Assembly (NCBI GenBank): GCA_025677835.1 | Contig: JAIXMR010000004.1 | Coordinates: 310,001-374,000, forward strand | Direction: 5' to 3' | Origin: Sporodiniella umbellata | Lineage: Eukaryota > Mucoromycota > Mucoromycetes > Mucorales > Rhizopodaceae | Length of the DNA stretch: 64,000 bases | Part shown: positions 21,774 to 33,771 of the stretch, one piece after another | Numbering within the stretch: position 1 is the first letter of the stretch | Layout: each line of letters starts with the position of its first letter | Translations under genes and position numbers: made by a program | Notes under the pieces: generated by a model | Told to the model about the DNA's origin: nothing | Database searches by the model: none | What the model saw: the letters and a program-made list of their open reading frames with translations, nothing else

Positions 21774-23381
21774 TTGAAACAGAACAGACAAAAAAAAAAA
21801 ATCGTTTTCAAAGTAGCGAAGCAGATCAGTTGATTTTTATTTTTATTTTTTAAACAATGGGAAAATCCAATGTGATAGCCATAAACTGACCTATCTGTCT
21901 GCATGTTCACATAAATTAAACCTAATTGAACAGTTTTAGGCGAACTTGAATGGAAAATCAAAATCTTACAACTACTGATTGAAAAAAATTCTCCTATAGG
22001 ATTACCAAGGCACGCTATGCCATATCTGCTGAAATGATTTACAGCCTTTCTAAACAATACATCATTCAATGCTATAGCAAAACCCAATCTTAAGTATTAT
22101 AAAGTCAAAAAGCATATATCATTTTTAGGTCGGCTTGATTTAACTCAGTGTGATATTTCTTTCTTCTTTCAAAAGAAAAAAGTCTCTAAACACCAAGGAG
22201 CAATTATTTTTTGTTTAGTGCCGTCGATCTTTTTTTTTTTTTTTTTTTTTTGGAAATTGACACTTGTTACGAAAATTTAATTTTCCCAAATTGACAGTAC
22301 TTTGATCCAGAGCAGTTAGATTTTTTATGCGTTTGAAAATGGTGCACGCGAAATAGAAACTAATATTTATCATGATGTATACACTCTAAAGACCAATTAA
22401 AGGGGAAAAAAAAGTAAGAAAAGGTACTATGAGACACGTTAAAAAGAAAACCAAACCTTATACTACATGTTGTATTATCTCACTTGACCTGCACTTTGAA
22501 GAGTCTGTGTGCTTTTATAGTGTATGAGTCTTCACGTTGTGAATGCTTTATCTTAAAGTAGACCAAGTGAACGGTGACATTAGTAAAATATCTTTTCTAA
22601 CAGGCAACCACGTTATTGTTGTACTTTTTAATGTGCGGGTTTGCCTGTGACTGTATAGTATGCCCTGGAAGGGTGTGGTACAGATGTGCTGCCCACCCAA
22701 TGGTTTGATGATACACACACTCTTTCTTTTCCTTCTGTCACTAAAGCATGCATGAATTAGGCAAAAAGTTTAGACAGGTATTGTACTCGGTATTGAAAAA
22801 CACATTGACATTTGAGCGTTAGTAATTCGAGATTCCCTCTTCTTAGCGCGCGAATGAAACCTACACAAGTGAGAACTGTTTGCTGTTTTAGAGAGCACCT
22901 GCAGCCCGATCTTGTGTAAAAAAAAAAACTCTAAAGAAGACTAGGTGCATTTTGTGTAAAGGTCAATTAGACTTGTACTTTGAGAAATATAAACTGAAAT
23001 GGAAATGAGTATACAGTGTCACATAGTAAAGCCTAGCCTGTATCTGTACCTGCACTTTAGCCTTGAACGCGTCTTTTTTGTTTGTTTAATTTATTGAAAC
23101 CATTTGGGATATATATTCTCAGTAATACATTTTTTCATAGATTTGCTCTGTCTGGTTGGCTGTTGCTGTTTTCATTGTGATGGCAATTTTATGGTAAAGT
23201 TTTTTAGTGTAGCTACCAATGCACAAAAAAGTCTTTGTGTACTCACAGTTTCTTATGATAGTGATACAAGATCAGCTTTTTGGTACAAGTTAGAAGACCA
23301 GTAATAAAATGATGCTTTATTTAAAGAAAAATATTTTTGATCTACTTTCTACCAAGTTTTACTTTAACTCTTACACAAAAA
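21774..23381. other. Intergenic, no gene seen
   Basis: About 1.6 kb of AT-rich sequence with a T-run at 22230-22250. No credible gene. The last ~60 bases before 23382 are the putative promoter of the crystallin-like gene; an in-frame non-credible extension to 23337 exists. Confidence 0.45.
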
Positions 23382-23738
23382 ATGCGTTTCTCTCTTTTGG
23401 CTCTTGCTACTGTTATGATTGTAAAGTCTACAGATGCTGCTTGGTCTTTCCAAATCTATGAAAATGCTGGATATGCAGGCAAGACACTTTACTATACTGG
23501 AAAATCCCCTGTTCAGACATGTCATGAAATCGACGTTCGTTTGGACAACAAAGCCTCATCCTTCCATTACGGTACTAGCTGTTGTCATATAAAACTTTAT
23601 GATGGTCATGGTTGCTCTGGTGCAGTTCTTGGTAGCTCTACTGGTGACTGGAACGTCCGCCAAATCAGTAACGAAAATAATGATAGACTTTCCTCTTTCC
23701 ACATTGATTGTCGCAAAGAGCTTGCTGCTTGTATTTAA
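23382..23738 (+). CDS. Secreted beta/gamma-crystallin-like protein
   Basis: Single exon, 118 residues. Residues 1-20 (MRFSLLALATVMIVKSTDAA) are a signal peptide; I start at ATG 23382 because the upstream frame only adds residues that would bury it. The mature part begins WSFQIYENAGYAGKTLYY, which has the [YF]-x-x-[YF]-E-x-x-x-[YF]-x-G signature of a beta/gamma-crystallin Greek-key motif, and later has LYDGHGCSG and DRLSSFHIDC. Six cysteines suggest disulfides. Homologous small secreted proteins occur in Mucorales and Basidiomycota without known function. Ca binding is possible but the D/N-D/N-x-x-S/T-S sites are only partly visible (NNKASSF-like LDNKASSFHYG, NDRLSSFH). Confidence 0.75.
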   Translation: MRFSLLALATVMIVKSTDAAWSFQIYENAGYAGKTLYYTGKSPVQTCHEIDVRLDNKASSFHYGTSCCHIKLYDGHGCSGAVLGSSTGDWNVRQISNENNDRLSSFHIDCRKELAACI

Positions 23739-24213
23739 ATATCTTTTCTTTTTTCTATAAAAAAGAAAGAATAAAAACGCTCTGTGGTTTTTCTTTTTAT
23801 GAGTTAACTACAGTAAAAATATTTTTGTAGTTTAATGTTTTGCTTTATGCGCAATAGCTCAAACACGTCTCGTTTTGTCTTTTTTTCACATCTTATCAAA
23901 ATAATGTCATTTCAAACAAAAAGAAAAACGTCCAATAAAAATACTAGTAAAGGATCTGACAAAACAAAAAGATAGTACATTCTGTGTAAGTATATCAACT
24001 ACAGGAAGCCTTACTATATTATATATCTATACTGAATTCTGTTTATAAAAAGGGATGATCGCTTTTAAGAAAAACCGAAATATGTGTGCGTACGCCTTAC
24101 ATATTGTAAACAACCATTGGGGAAAAATATATGCTTTATTCAGTTTAGTGTTATCTTTTAAAAAGAAAGAAAGAAAAAAAAAAAAGAACATCAGAAGGTA
24201 ATATATCGCACAC
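23739..24213. other. 3' regions of converging genes
   Basis: 475 bp between the crystallin-like stop and the TMBIM4 stop. Several AATAAA-like hexamers (for example 23768-23776 and 23933-23940) fit polyadenylation. No gene. Confidence 0.4.
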
Positions 24214-25199
24214 CTAGTCGTCACCACCGGTCAGGTTTAGGATTTCCAAAATACGAAGGAAGAGGTTGATTATGTCAATATATAAGCTCACAGAGGCAAT
24301 AATGTAGTCTTCAGGAGAGTACTTGTTGAAAATAAGATAGGTGTCAAATAGAATATATCCACTAAAAATGACAACAGCACCAATAGCAACAGCAAGCTCA
24401 AATCCTTTTGAGAAAGGAAAAAACATTTGAATAATGCCTATAACAAAAAGAATGCTCACACCAGCAAACAAACTGAGACAAGGTAAGTACTAGATTTTGA
24501 CAGACCAGTAAACTTACAACGGGGCAAGACCACTGAAATCCCATTTGGATTGTAAAGTAAACAGAGTCAGACCTATAAAGACTCCCAATGTAATCAGCAG
24601 GGCTTTCAATACAAGTGTCTGACTATAGAATGTGACTGTAGAGAAAGCTTTAGAAAAGAAAAATACTTGGCACTTGGCACTTGCCTATGGTTCCGACAGC
24701 ATGTGATTCAAGTACAGTAAATAAGGTCAAAAGTCCGTAGTTTAGAGGGTAAGACCTCGACTTCCAAAATAAAGCAAACAACACACCCATCGCACCAAGT
24801 GAAGAGACAATGACAAGCCATTGACTAGCTATCTATGAGCCTGCCTTTCCTTTTTCTGCTGTAGCTACATACCTTGCCTGCACCCAGCTCTTGATGGAAT
24901 CGTTATACATGTACAAAGCAGACAAAGCTGTTGTACCCAAAACTTGGGTTGCTAAAATGGTGTATACTTTTCTAACAAATTCTATTATAGGCCCAATGTA
25001 TATGTGTATAAGAAAGGATATGTTATAAATGAGAAACAGTTTGAAAGTGTTTTAGAAGATCGTTACGAAGTCTGATTTCTAAAGAGCTGTTAGCTACTGT
25101 CTCTTTATACATGTCGTCTGCATTTCCCATCAAAGGTTGTGCGGATTCTTCGTCATATGCGGGCGGGGGCTGCGAGTAAGCTGAAGTTCCATAGGACAT
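24214..25199 (-). CDS. TMBIM4/LFG-type Bax-inhibitor family membrane protein
   Basis: Five exons: 25199-25067, 24981-24878, 24832-24685, 24647-24518, 24472-24214; 257 residues with seven hydrophobic segments. The N-terminal PPPAYDEE motif is typical of fungal LFG proteins. Family blocks: FVRKVYTILATQVLGTTAL, NQWLVIVS-like ASQWLVIVSSLGAMG, LFTLQSKWDFSG, and the C-terminal DTYLIF and YIIASVSLYIDIINLFL with the pH-sensing Asp pair. TMBIM proteins are leaky Ca2+ channels of Golgi/ER membranes that dampen cell death. Introns 2 (24877-24833) and 3 (24684-24648) have GC donors; no in-frame GT alternative exists. Intron 3 is only 37 nt. Confidence 0.92.
24648..24684 (-). other. 37-nt GC-AG intron in TMBIM4
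   Basis: The donor is G|GCAAGTGCC and the acceptor CTAAAG|CT. Candidate GT donors slightly downstream either shift the frame or leave a 20-nt intron. The join gives AVGTIAFSTVTFYSQT, continuing the transmembrane segment of the family. A second GC-AG intron (CAG|GCAAGG) lies at 24833-24877 in the same gene. Confidence 0.7.
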
Positions 25200-26634
25200 T
25201 TTGAATTGAGAACAAAAAAAAAAAAAGCTACTTTGGCTTCTCCCTCAAGAAAAGCAAAGCATCTGGGTTTTAAACTGATCAGAGAAAATAAATGTATCAG
25301 CCTTTTACACATAAAAACGCACAAAGCTTTTAAAAGTGGGCTCTATAGTAATCTTTTTAGAGTAATGAGCCAAATTGCTATGTTTACATGCTTGTGTGTT
25401 AGAAATTTATACACTACTCTATAACTAATGGTTGGTTTGTTGCTGGGTTCTTTTATGGGCATTCCAAAATGCTCGCAGGTGCAAACCACTCACGTATAGT
25501 TTTTTGTATGCGGCGGGGCGAAGATTAGTTAATAAAGATATTGCGCTTTCACTGTGGTTTTGAGAGGCCTGAATTTTTCTCAGCCGACACTGTGAGCATT
25601 AAAAATTAACACAATGAACATAGGATAGGTATGGTAGCTGTATGCTTCGTAGTAAAGAACAATACGTATGTATACATATGAGAACAAAAACTGTAAACTT
25701 ATGGTTGCAAAAAAAAAAAAAAAAAAAAGTAATTGCATTGTAGCCAAGTAATCTAGATAATAGGGCTTGATAGCTAATCGATTGCACAGGCTGTTTTATT
25801 TTTCTTAGCAGGTTTAGTGATTGCTAAATGATTAAAACAAATAAATAGAGGCTTTTATCTATTAGCAGCTTCTTTATGTGATTGATGTGCTCAAATTGTG
25901 ATACAAGTCAATGTCCATGCCTGTCCACACAATAATGATCTGTATGTCCGTTTTTGGGATGGTTGTTTTATTAGGTTTAATAAAAAAAAAACTATTTTTG
26001 GACAATGTCAATGTATTTGTATTTGCTGCTGCATCTGTAGGTAGGGGTATTATCCTTAAAGGCTATTATAAAGGTGAGCATTAATACTTTTGCACACTAG
26101 CTTTTCGTTGATGTGAACTGAGGGTTATACACGCTGTAAAACCTGGTTTTCATAGAACTCATACATAATATATCACACAAAAGCTCTAATTTTATTTAAA
26201 GTCAGATAATCTGATATTGGAATCGCATTCATCATTTTTTCTCTTACATAGAAGATTTCTAGTTTAAAACGAGGCGCGCCGTGAGAAATTTTCTTTTTGT
26301 CATGATACCCCTTCAAGATGCAAAGTTGTGTCGACATTCACTTTCTGTCACCTTTTTTTTTTTTTTGACAGTAGGGATAATTTTTTGCCCGAATTTTCAG
26401 TTGCATGTTGCATGAATACTTCAATAATTGTTCTCGATAATTGGAATAAAACTATTTTCCTTCATTCTTACTCCGTATTTGTCTGAAAGCCTTATATTAT
26501 GTGAAACCTTGAGAGAAACAAATGTATAAAGCGCCGCTCCTGACATGTTGACTTCAAAACGTTCTTCTTTTCTCTTGAAAAAAAAAAAAAGTTAAAGATA
26601 AACTCACTGTTGAATTTTTAATAACAATTGAAAA
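25200..26634. other. Divergent intergenic region, no gene seen
   Basis: 1.43 kb between TMBIM4 (minus) and the flavin monooxygenase (plus). It has A/T runs near 25710-25728 and 26352-26366 but no credible coding frame. The monooxygenase promoter presumably lies in the right third. Confidence 0.45.
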
Positions 26635-28079
26635 ATGACGAACGATTTCCTTGGACAAGACATTAAAAATGTTGCTATCATTGGCGGTGGACCAGGTGGC
26701 ATAGCTGCCTTAAGGGCTATTATTAAGGAGGAGTCATTTGAAACGATAACTGTTTATGAAAGAGGTCCTGAAGTAGGTGGTACTTGGTAAGTCTATACAC
26801 TCTAGTTTTTACTTTACACATGTATGCATATTAAAAAGAAAAAAAAATTAGGGTTTATTCCCCTGAAGTTGATTTGCCACCCAAAATCCCATCCACTAAC
26901 GCTTTGGAGTCCGACGAAACCCTGTCAGTTGATGGCAAGTTGAACTCACCTATTTACAATGGATTACGAGCCAACCTTCCCAAGTCGGTTATGAGCTTTT
27001 TCGATGTACCTTTTGATGAAGACGTTCCTTTGTATGCTCGTCATGAAGACGTTTTAAACTATCTGAAGAAGATTGTTACTTCAGAAAACCTTACTAGATT
27101 TTTTAAATTTTCAACGCGCGTAGATAGACTTGAGAGATGCCGTGGAGGATGGGCAATAAGTGCTACTGACCTAACTACAGGAAAGGATGTGCTCAAATAT
27201 TATGATGCTGTCGTTGTAGCTACTGGTCATTATAGCGTCCCTTATATCCCAGATATACCCGGATTAACGGAACTGAATGAGAATATTAAAGTTATGCATT
27301 CCAGAGATTATCGAGATCCCCAAAAATTCAAAAACAAAGTGAGCATTACAACTTATATACAGAAATAATATAAAGAAACTCACATAGGCAAATAGACTGT
27401 GTTGGTCATTGGTGGTGGAAGCTCTGGTCTTGATATTGTACGAGAAACTTCTAGTGTAGCCCAAAAAGTATATCAATGTATCAGAAGCGAAAACGAGATG
27501 TCATGTCTGGCAACGAAAAAAGACAACATAGAACAAGTGGGGCTAGTGAAAAAATTCTCTTGTGCCAAAAATACATGCAGTATAGAGTGTAAGGATGGCA
27601 AAAAATTCAAGAGTATAGACGTTGTCATATTCAGTACGGGCTTTTTTTACAGCTTCCCTTTTATACCCTTTCAAAAGGACCACCTAATATTCTCAGGCCA
27701 CAAAGTACACAATCTAATTGAACACATGTTTTATAAAGAAAACACAACCCTTTGCTTTCTTGGATTACCTATCAAAGTGGCTCCTTTTCCGCTGATGCAG
27801 CGCCAAGCTACTGCAATGGCCCGATATTGGGCTGGAAAAATACCAATGTACGGTTTCAGAGATAGAAGCCACGACAATGATCTTAAAACAGACATGACTT
27901 TTGATGTCGAAATGGAAGTTGACTATCACCATCTTCTAGGTTCTTGGTCAGATGGATGGACCGACAACACTTATTCAGAGTGGGAGTCAAGGGATCCTAT
28001 CAATGGTGAACTGACGCCGAAATGGATAGAACTTCGAACAAACGCTTTTAAACTCCGAAAAGCAAGCTTGGGATATTGA
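26635..28079 (+). CDS. Flavin-containing monooxygenase (class B, yeast Fmo1-like)
   Basis: Exons 26635-26786, 26852-27338, 27396-28079; 440 residues. These enzymes use FAD and NADPH to oxygenate soft nucleophiles such as thiols; yeast Fmo1 helps keep an oxidising ER. Seen: N-terminal FAD fingerprint VAIIGGGPGGIAAL, the E-R-G-P-E-V-G-G-T-W linker split by intron 1, the ATGHYSVPYIPDIPG block, HSRDYRDPQKFKNK, and the NADPH fingerprint VLVIGGGSSGLDI after intron 2. The C-terminal FSTGF motif completes the set. No membrane anchor is evident. It is transcribed in the same direction as three following genes, but with separate intergenic regions. Confidence 0.93.
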
Positions 28080-29417
28080 GAAACCCTTAGCAACCAAAAA
28101 AGCCAACCCATAATGGCAATAGTCTCAATAATAAAACGATACAACTTATATTCATAATATAAAAAGTAAGATGTTGATTATCAGAGTTTTCTGTATATAT
28201 GTTGAGGTTGTTGATTTCTTTCTTTTTTTAAGGATTCTGACGAACGCTCAATGTACTTGCAGTTACACAAATAGAAACAAACAAAACATTCAAATTGGAA
28301 AGCGAATAAAAAAAAAAGAGGTTATCAATAGAGACCAAAGAAGAAAGCAAAAAAAAAAAAAACAAAATGCACGCCAGTTGAAAGTTCAAAATCGTTAATT
28401 GTTAAGAATCCAGCGATATATCGTTTTATACATGGCTTAAATATTTCAAAATAATACCCAGTTTTGTGTCAATTTAATGTTTGTTTGGCTTTTGGGATCC
28501 CAAATACTGGTAATCATTTCAAATACTATATCATAATTTCCTTGTTGTTGCATTAAAACTCCAGCGTTTTGAAAAAGTAATTATAAAAGAACAGTAATGC
28601 TGTTCTTATTAAATAGTACCATTTGTTTTGATAAAATTTTGAAAGAACCAAATGATAGTGTTCTGTACCATTGGTTTACACGTGGCTTTTTCTTTTGTAA
28701 AAACTTGAGTTATTTGCCTAGAAACCGGAATAACAGCTTGTGTCATAATTGGCTTTGTTTTCTCTAATACTATTTACCTGTATATTTTTCTCGAGAAGAA
28801 AAAAAAACGGCCTTAAAAACAATAGATATTATCAAGAACTACGCAAGTATATACTGTCTTGTCTTTTCAATAAGAAACTATTGACTACAAAAAGCTGTTC
28901 TTGTTTAAGTTTTTTTTTGGTTTAGAAAAGGCTAACGCTATAGCATTCAACCAAATTATTTTATGAAATGAAACATAATACCCCTCGTTATACGAAACGA
29001 GCAAAAAATGAAGGCAAAATAAAAACGAAAGGGTTGTTTAAAATAAACTTTTTTAAAGAATAAAACGAGTTTAGACTACCAGCACTATTGTTGCTAAACC
29101 AGTCCCTGTAATCGCCTGTTGTAGAGTGAAAAAACGTAAAGACAGCTTATGTAAAAGATGCTGTCATTTTGAGCTATCAGAAACTTTCTTAATTTCCGAC
29201 GATAGAACCTTATTTTGAAAAAAAAATGACATTATAGGTCCATAAGAGCCAAAAAAAAAAAAAAAAAAAAGAAGGCATTATCAGAGAAACATTTTGGCTT
29301 TAAAAAACAAATGCGTATGGATATGTATATAAAGCCATCACTTTTACATCTCGTTTTTTTCTTTTAAATTTTTAGTCTATTTTATAGTTTTATACTTTTG
29401 AAATCTTGAATCAAACT
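28080..29417. other. Intergenic, no gene seen
   Basis: 1.34 kb, AT-rich, with A-runs near 28350-28363 and 29250-29270. The ORF 28171-28398 is lysine-rich and unconvincing. TATAAAGCC at 29325-29333 could be a TATA element for the next gene. Confidence 0.4.
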
Positions 29418-30534
29418 ATGTTGCTTATTACAGGTGCTGATCAATGGATGGGATTTGCTGTTGCATCCCACCTTGCTCAATTCCAACATCTTCGGTCTCA
29501 AGTCAGACTGCTTTGCGAGTCAAAGACTAGGTGTCTTGGATTTTCAAAAATTGGCATGGATGTACATCAAATTAGCTACAGTCATCCTCATCAGATTTCC
29601 ATGGCTCTACGTGGTGTAGATCATATTGTTCTAGCTGTAGGAAATGAGCCCAGCCGTGTTGACCACGCCAAACGCCTATGTACCGTGGCCTCTTATTCTG
29701 GAGTCAAAAGCATTGTTTGCATATCTCATATTGGTGCCGTTTCAAGGTTTCATGCTTCTTTGCAGGAGTACCACGAAATTGAGCAAGATGTCATGCAATC
29801 GTTGTGTCCTTATACTATCCTGAGGTAAGCTCAAATTTGGTTCAGTTGTCAACAATTAAACCTGTATATTTAGATTGGATTTTGTTCATCAATACTTTCA
29901 TTTGTGGGCAACAAATTCCGAAAAGACAAGAAACCTTATGCTGCCTTTATCCGAGGATGCCTGTATTTGCCCAATTGATATTTCTGATGTATGTATGGTA
30001 ATTGAAAATCTGGTAGTGAGTAAGGATAAAGACTTTGTGCAACGGTTGGATTCTAGTCATGATGGTCAAGTTTATACGTTGTCCGGACCCGAATCGCTAA
30101 ACGGTATACAAATGGCAAAAATGATTGCCGATGCTACTGGATACAAAAACTACAAGTATTATCAATCCCGTCCAATGGACGTTTCTTATTACCTCGAAAA
30201 CCTGGGTATGGATGTTTGGTTTGATGCTCGGCTAAAGCAGGAAATGTCAAAAATCTACCAAGAGTCATTCACGGGACTAGAGTACAAACAAAGGGCTTAT
30301 GCCATTCCTTCACGTAAGAAAATTTCTCCTTTCTTTTTTTTTCTATAACCTATTTAATTTCAATCATGCTCAATAGAAAAACACGTACAAACTATGCTCG
30401 ACTATTTTGACTGGGTTCAAAAAACCTCTAGTAGTGTCTGTGTACCGCATGCAACAATGATAACAGATATTCCATGTACCCCCATCCAATCTTTCTTTCA
30501 AGACAACGCTAATACTTTTAAGCCTAGAATTTAG
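29418..30534 (+). CDS. NmrA/HSCARG-like NAD(P)-binding protein
   Basis: Exons 29418-29824, 29874-30313, 30377-30534; 334 residues. The N-terminus MLLITGADQWMGFAVASHL carries the Rossmann glycine pattern G-x-x-x-x-x-G of atypical short-chain dehydrogenases. Later segments fit NmrA-like proteins: DHIVLAVGNEP, SGVKSIVCISHIGAVS, CPIDISDVCMVIENL and the VYTLSGPESLNGIQMA block. NmrA-type proteins often sense the NAD(P)/NAD(P)H ratio rather than catalyse; the Tyr-x-x-x-Lys catalytic pair of classical SDRs is not obvious. The specific role is unknown. Start at the ATG 29418, only four codons after an unused TTG. Confidence 0.8.
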
Positions 30535-30716
30535 AAAACCACTAAAAATAAATATATATATCTATCCCTTCTTCCTGTAGTTTTTTGTGTAAAAAAAATA
30601 ATAATAAACGACATATAAATTTCACTATCCGTAGGCTGTATCTTCCTTTTTTTTTTTCAAAAAAAAAAAGAAGCTGTCACTGCTTTTTATTTTATTTAGT
30701 TGTTGTTTTATTTTTT

Positions 30717-32051
30717 ATGGCATCGCGAAAGCTTGAACTAACAAGAGAGATATTTAGTACTTTAAAAGTATCAAAATCGTTCGACGATTACAGCGGCCCA
30801 ATATCTTCCATTTCGTTTAGTGAGGAAGGAAACACTTTTTTAACTACAGCGCAAGACGATAGCTTAAAAACCTTTAATTGTGTAGAAGGGGAGTAAGTAG
30901 ATTGTGTCTATAAGGAATCATTTGGAGGCGCATTTTCCCCTAAAATAAAGCTCAACCTTAGATCGCATGCAACTATCTTTTCTAAAAAATACGGTACAAC
31001 TTTGGCAAGATACACCCATCATAAAAATAACGTAATTTATGCATCGACCAAGGAGGATGGTAGGGATTTAGATTCTTCGTACATTTGTTGATTTTTTCCA
31101 AAAAAAAAATGCTTCTTATTTTACAGACACTCTGAGATATCTTTCGTTATACGACAACAAATACATTCGCTACTTTCGTGGACATAAAAAAAGGTATTGC
31201 ATTTGATAGATATAGTGATCTTATGCATAACTGTCCTTTCTTTTTTTTTTCTATCTCTTGAGAGTGACTGCAATAGAAATGTCTCCTATAGATGATAGTT
31301 TTCTGACATCCTCTTTGGACGAAACAGTCCGGTTATGGGATTTACGTTCTTCCACGGGACAAGTAAGTAGGATAAGGGTTGGAAAGAGTGGTCTGACAAA
31401 TAGGCATAGGGGTTGATATATGGAAAAGGTAAAACATTAGCATCTTTTGATCCCCAAGGACTTGTGTTTGCGGTGGGTATCGACTGCAATTCTATTTGTA
31501 TGTACGACTATAGAGAATATGCAAGGGGGCCGTTTGCAACATGGCAAGTCGAAGACCCTTATTACTCACCTGGAAGGCTACCTGAGTGGACCAGTTTAAA
31601 GTTTACTCCCCACGGCAAAAACATTATCGTAACAACATTAAGCAATATCATATACGTTCTAGACTCTTATACAGGCGCTTTGACACAACGGCTGATTGGT
31701 CACGCTGGGCCAGAGACTGGATTATCCTGCGGAGAGGAGGTATCGATTTCGCCAGATGGAAGATTCGTTATGGCTGGCGGGCGAGATTCTTATTTGAGGT
31801 TTTGGGATCTTCATCAAAGAAATGAAATAGATATTTCCCCATTCATTACTTTAAACACACCGCACAAATCGGGTATAACAATTGCCTCCTTTGCACCCTC
31901 TCATGGAGTTGTGATTACTGGAAGTGATGAGCTGGTAAAATAGACCAAAAAGAAACAAAGGTTTGTACTCAATGTATCAAAACTATAGGCTATGTGGCTC
32001 CCTAATGCCCAGTCTCAGATGCAGCAACAGCAACAATCATATGCTGTCTAA
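30717..32051 (+). CDS. SWD2: Swd2/WDR82 WD40 protein (COMPASS and CPF subunit)
   Basis: Six exons: 30717-30892, 30962-31059, 31127-31193, 31263-31362, 31410-31934, 31989-32051; 342 residues. Swd2/Wdr82 is shared by the Set1/COMPASS H3K4 methyltransferase and the cleavage/termination machinery. Diagnostic segments are [76 protein letters not shown] and [14 protein letters not shown]. The protein ends with a Gln-rich tail (six Gln within the last 15 residues), an addition relative to animal WDR82. The acceptor of exon 4 is the AG at 31261-31262; a nearby later AG breaks the frame. Confidence 0.95.
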
Positions 32052-32797
32052 TCTTGCATGCTGCGACTGTAAATACTATTGTATACGACTACACAGAAGC
32101 TAGAAATATATAGATTTTTACTAGATAAATCTTTTATAGTCTTTATCTGCCTTAAATTATATAAAATAAATATCTCAAGGCTTTCCTCTATTAGCTAGTA
32201 CTATATTTTGAGTAAAAGAAGCTTGATATGCATAAAACGCCTTTTTGCTTAAAGCTGGCCGTATATAAGGTAGTACTGAGGCGATTACATTTATTCTCCC
32301 TTTCTGAGCTTTTAATATTTCCATCAATATCAGCAACTTACAAAACCTGTGTTTATTTTTCTTTTTTATTTATCGCGTAAAGTTCAAAGCTACAATTTTT
32401 TTTTGCGTTTTATTTAGATTCTGAATCATTGGTTGTTGGTTGTGTATATGATTTTGAAAAAGATCGGACATGTGTAACAACCTTCAGACAAATATGTCTC
32501 TTTATGGCGATAGGCTAGATTGTGTGTGATTAAACTAAAAGCTACAAATTAAGTTCTTTTCATTAATAGGATAGAGGCAACTATTGAATAATATTTTAAG
32601 TCAATTAAGCTTATGAGATATTTATTTCTGAGTATTGGCACACAAGTACACTCCCTTAGCTTAAAGATTTATCCACGTAAACCAATTTAAAAATTGTGCG
32701 GTAGTTCATTGCCGCTATATTCGTAGTGCAAATGGGTCAGTTTAGTCTTTTAAACCCGCTCAATTCACTTTGGGTTTTTCTTTGTATTTTAAGACAC
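32052..32797. other. Intergenic, no gene seen
   Basis: 746 bp between SWD2 and MOB1; AT-rich, no credible coding frame. Presumed SWD2 3' end and MOB1 promoter. Confidence 0.45.
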
Positions 32798-33667
32798 ATG
32801 AACTTTCTCGGATTTAGGTAGTTTCTAAGATTTCAATGTATCGTACGACTCATTTCTGTGTAGCTTTGGAAAAAAAAACACTAAAGCAAACAAACACAAA
32901 TCCCTACAACAGCAACAAAGCAAGCCGCTGTACGTAAGTGCACCTTATGTTAATCATATGCTAGTTCAAGGCAACTTTAAGACAATTGTGGAACTACCAA
33001 AATATGTCGATGTAAACGAGTGGTTAACTTTCAACAGTAATCGTAGCAAAATAATATTGTATGCATGCTCATAGCTCTATAGCGTTTGAGTTTTTTAATC
33101 ATCTCAACTTGTTTTATGGTTCAATTACGACTTTTTGTACACCACAAGCTTGTCCGACAATGTCTGCTGGTCCAGGGTATTTGCATGTTTATCTACGTTC
33201 ATTACAAAAGCATTGTACTTACACTATTTTCCAGCGTTGAATATACGTGGTCAGATTCATTGTCTAAGAAAGCCAAATTATCAGCGCCTCAATATATTGA
33301 CTATATGACAACTAGTATGGAAAACACACTGGGTGATGAGTCAATATTTCCTACAAGATCAGGTACAAAGTCATTGAGTTAGCTTTTTCTTTGGTTTTGC
33401 TTAGGCAATACAATTTTAGGGGTTGATTTTCCAAAAGAACTGCCGTCAGTGATAAAAAGAATGTTTGGCCAAATGTTTAGATTGTTTGCACACATTTATC
33501 ACGAGCATTACGACAAAGTATTGAGCTTAAATGAAGAGCCGCACTTTAATTCGCTTTTTGCTCATTTTGTGTCTTTTGCAAAAGAGTTTGATTTACTGGA
33601 AAAGAAGGAGTTGCAGCCATTGAGTGAACTGGTTGAGGCTATGTCAAAAAACGGAATAATTTCTTAA
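32798..33667 (+). CDS. MOB1: Mob1 kinase-activator (mitotic exit / Hippo-type)
   Basis: Five exons: 32798-32817, 32864-33036, 33083-33176, 33235-33362, 33405-33667; 225 residues. Mob1 binds and activates NDR/LATS-type kinases (Dbf2/Cbk1) in mitotic exit, septation and polarity. The first exon is only 20 nt and encodes MNFLGF; it joins to FGKKNTK, the usual Mob1 start. Core signatures: VDVNEWLTFN, FFNHLNLFYGSITTFCTP, CPTMSAGPG, YIDYMTTSMEN, then KRMFGQMFRLFAHIYHEHY. The Cys-x4-Cys (CTPQAC) and the HIYHEHY histidines form the zinc site. It converges on GCN1, 104 bp between stop codons, across a (GA)n repeat. Confidence 0.95.
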
Positions 33668-33739
33668 AGTAAAAAATAAAACAAGAGACTTTGCAACAAA
33701 AGAATACTCTATTTTCTTTTTTTAAGGGTACAAGTGTGG

Positions 33740-33759
33740 GAGAGAGAGAGAGAGAGAGA
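33740..33759. repeat. (GA)n microsatellite
   Basis: About ten GA units in the 104 bp that separate the MOB1 and GCN1 stop codons, so it lies in the 3' untranslated region of one or both transcripts. Confidence 0.9.
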
Positions 33760-33771
33760 AAATGCGTTGAG

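Noticed and set aside
24982..25066. A second U12-like motif (ATATCCTTTC) in intron 1 of TMBIM4
   Set aside because: It lies in the middle of an intron with good GT-AG ends; using it as a donor would require reading through an in-frame stop, and there is no U12 branch motif near the acceptor.
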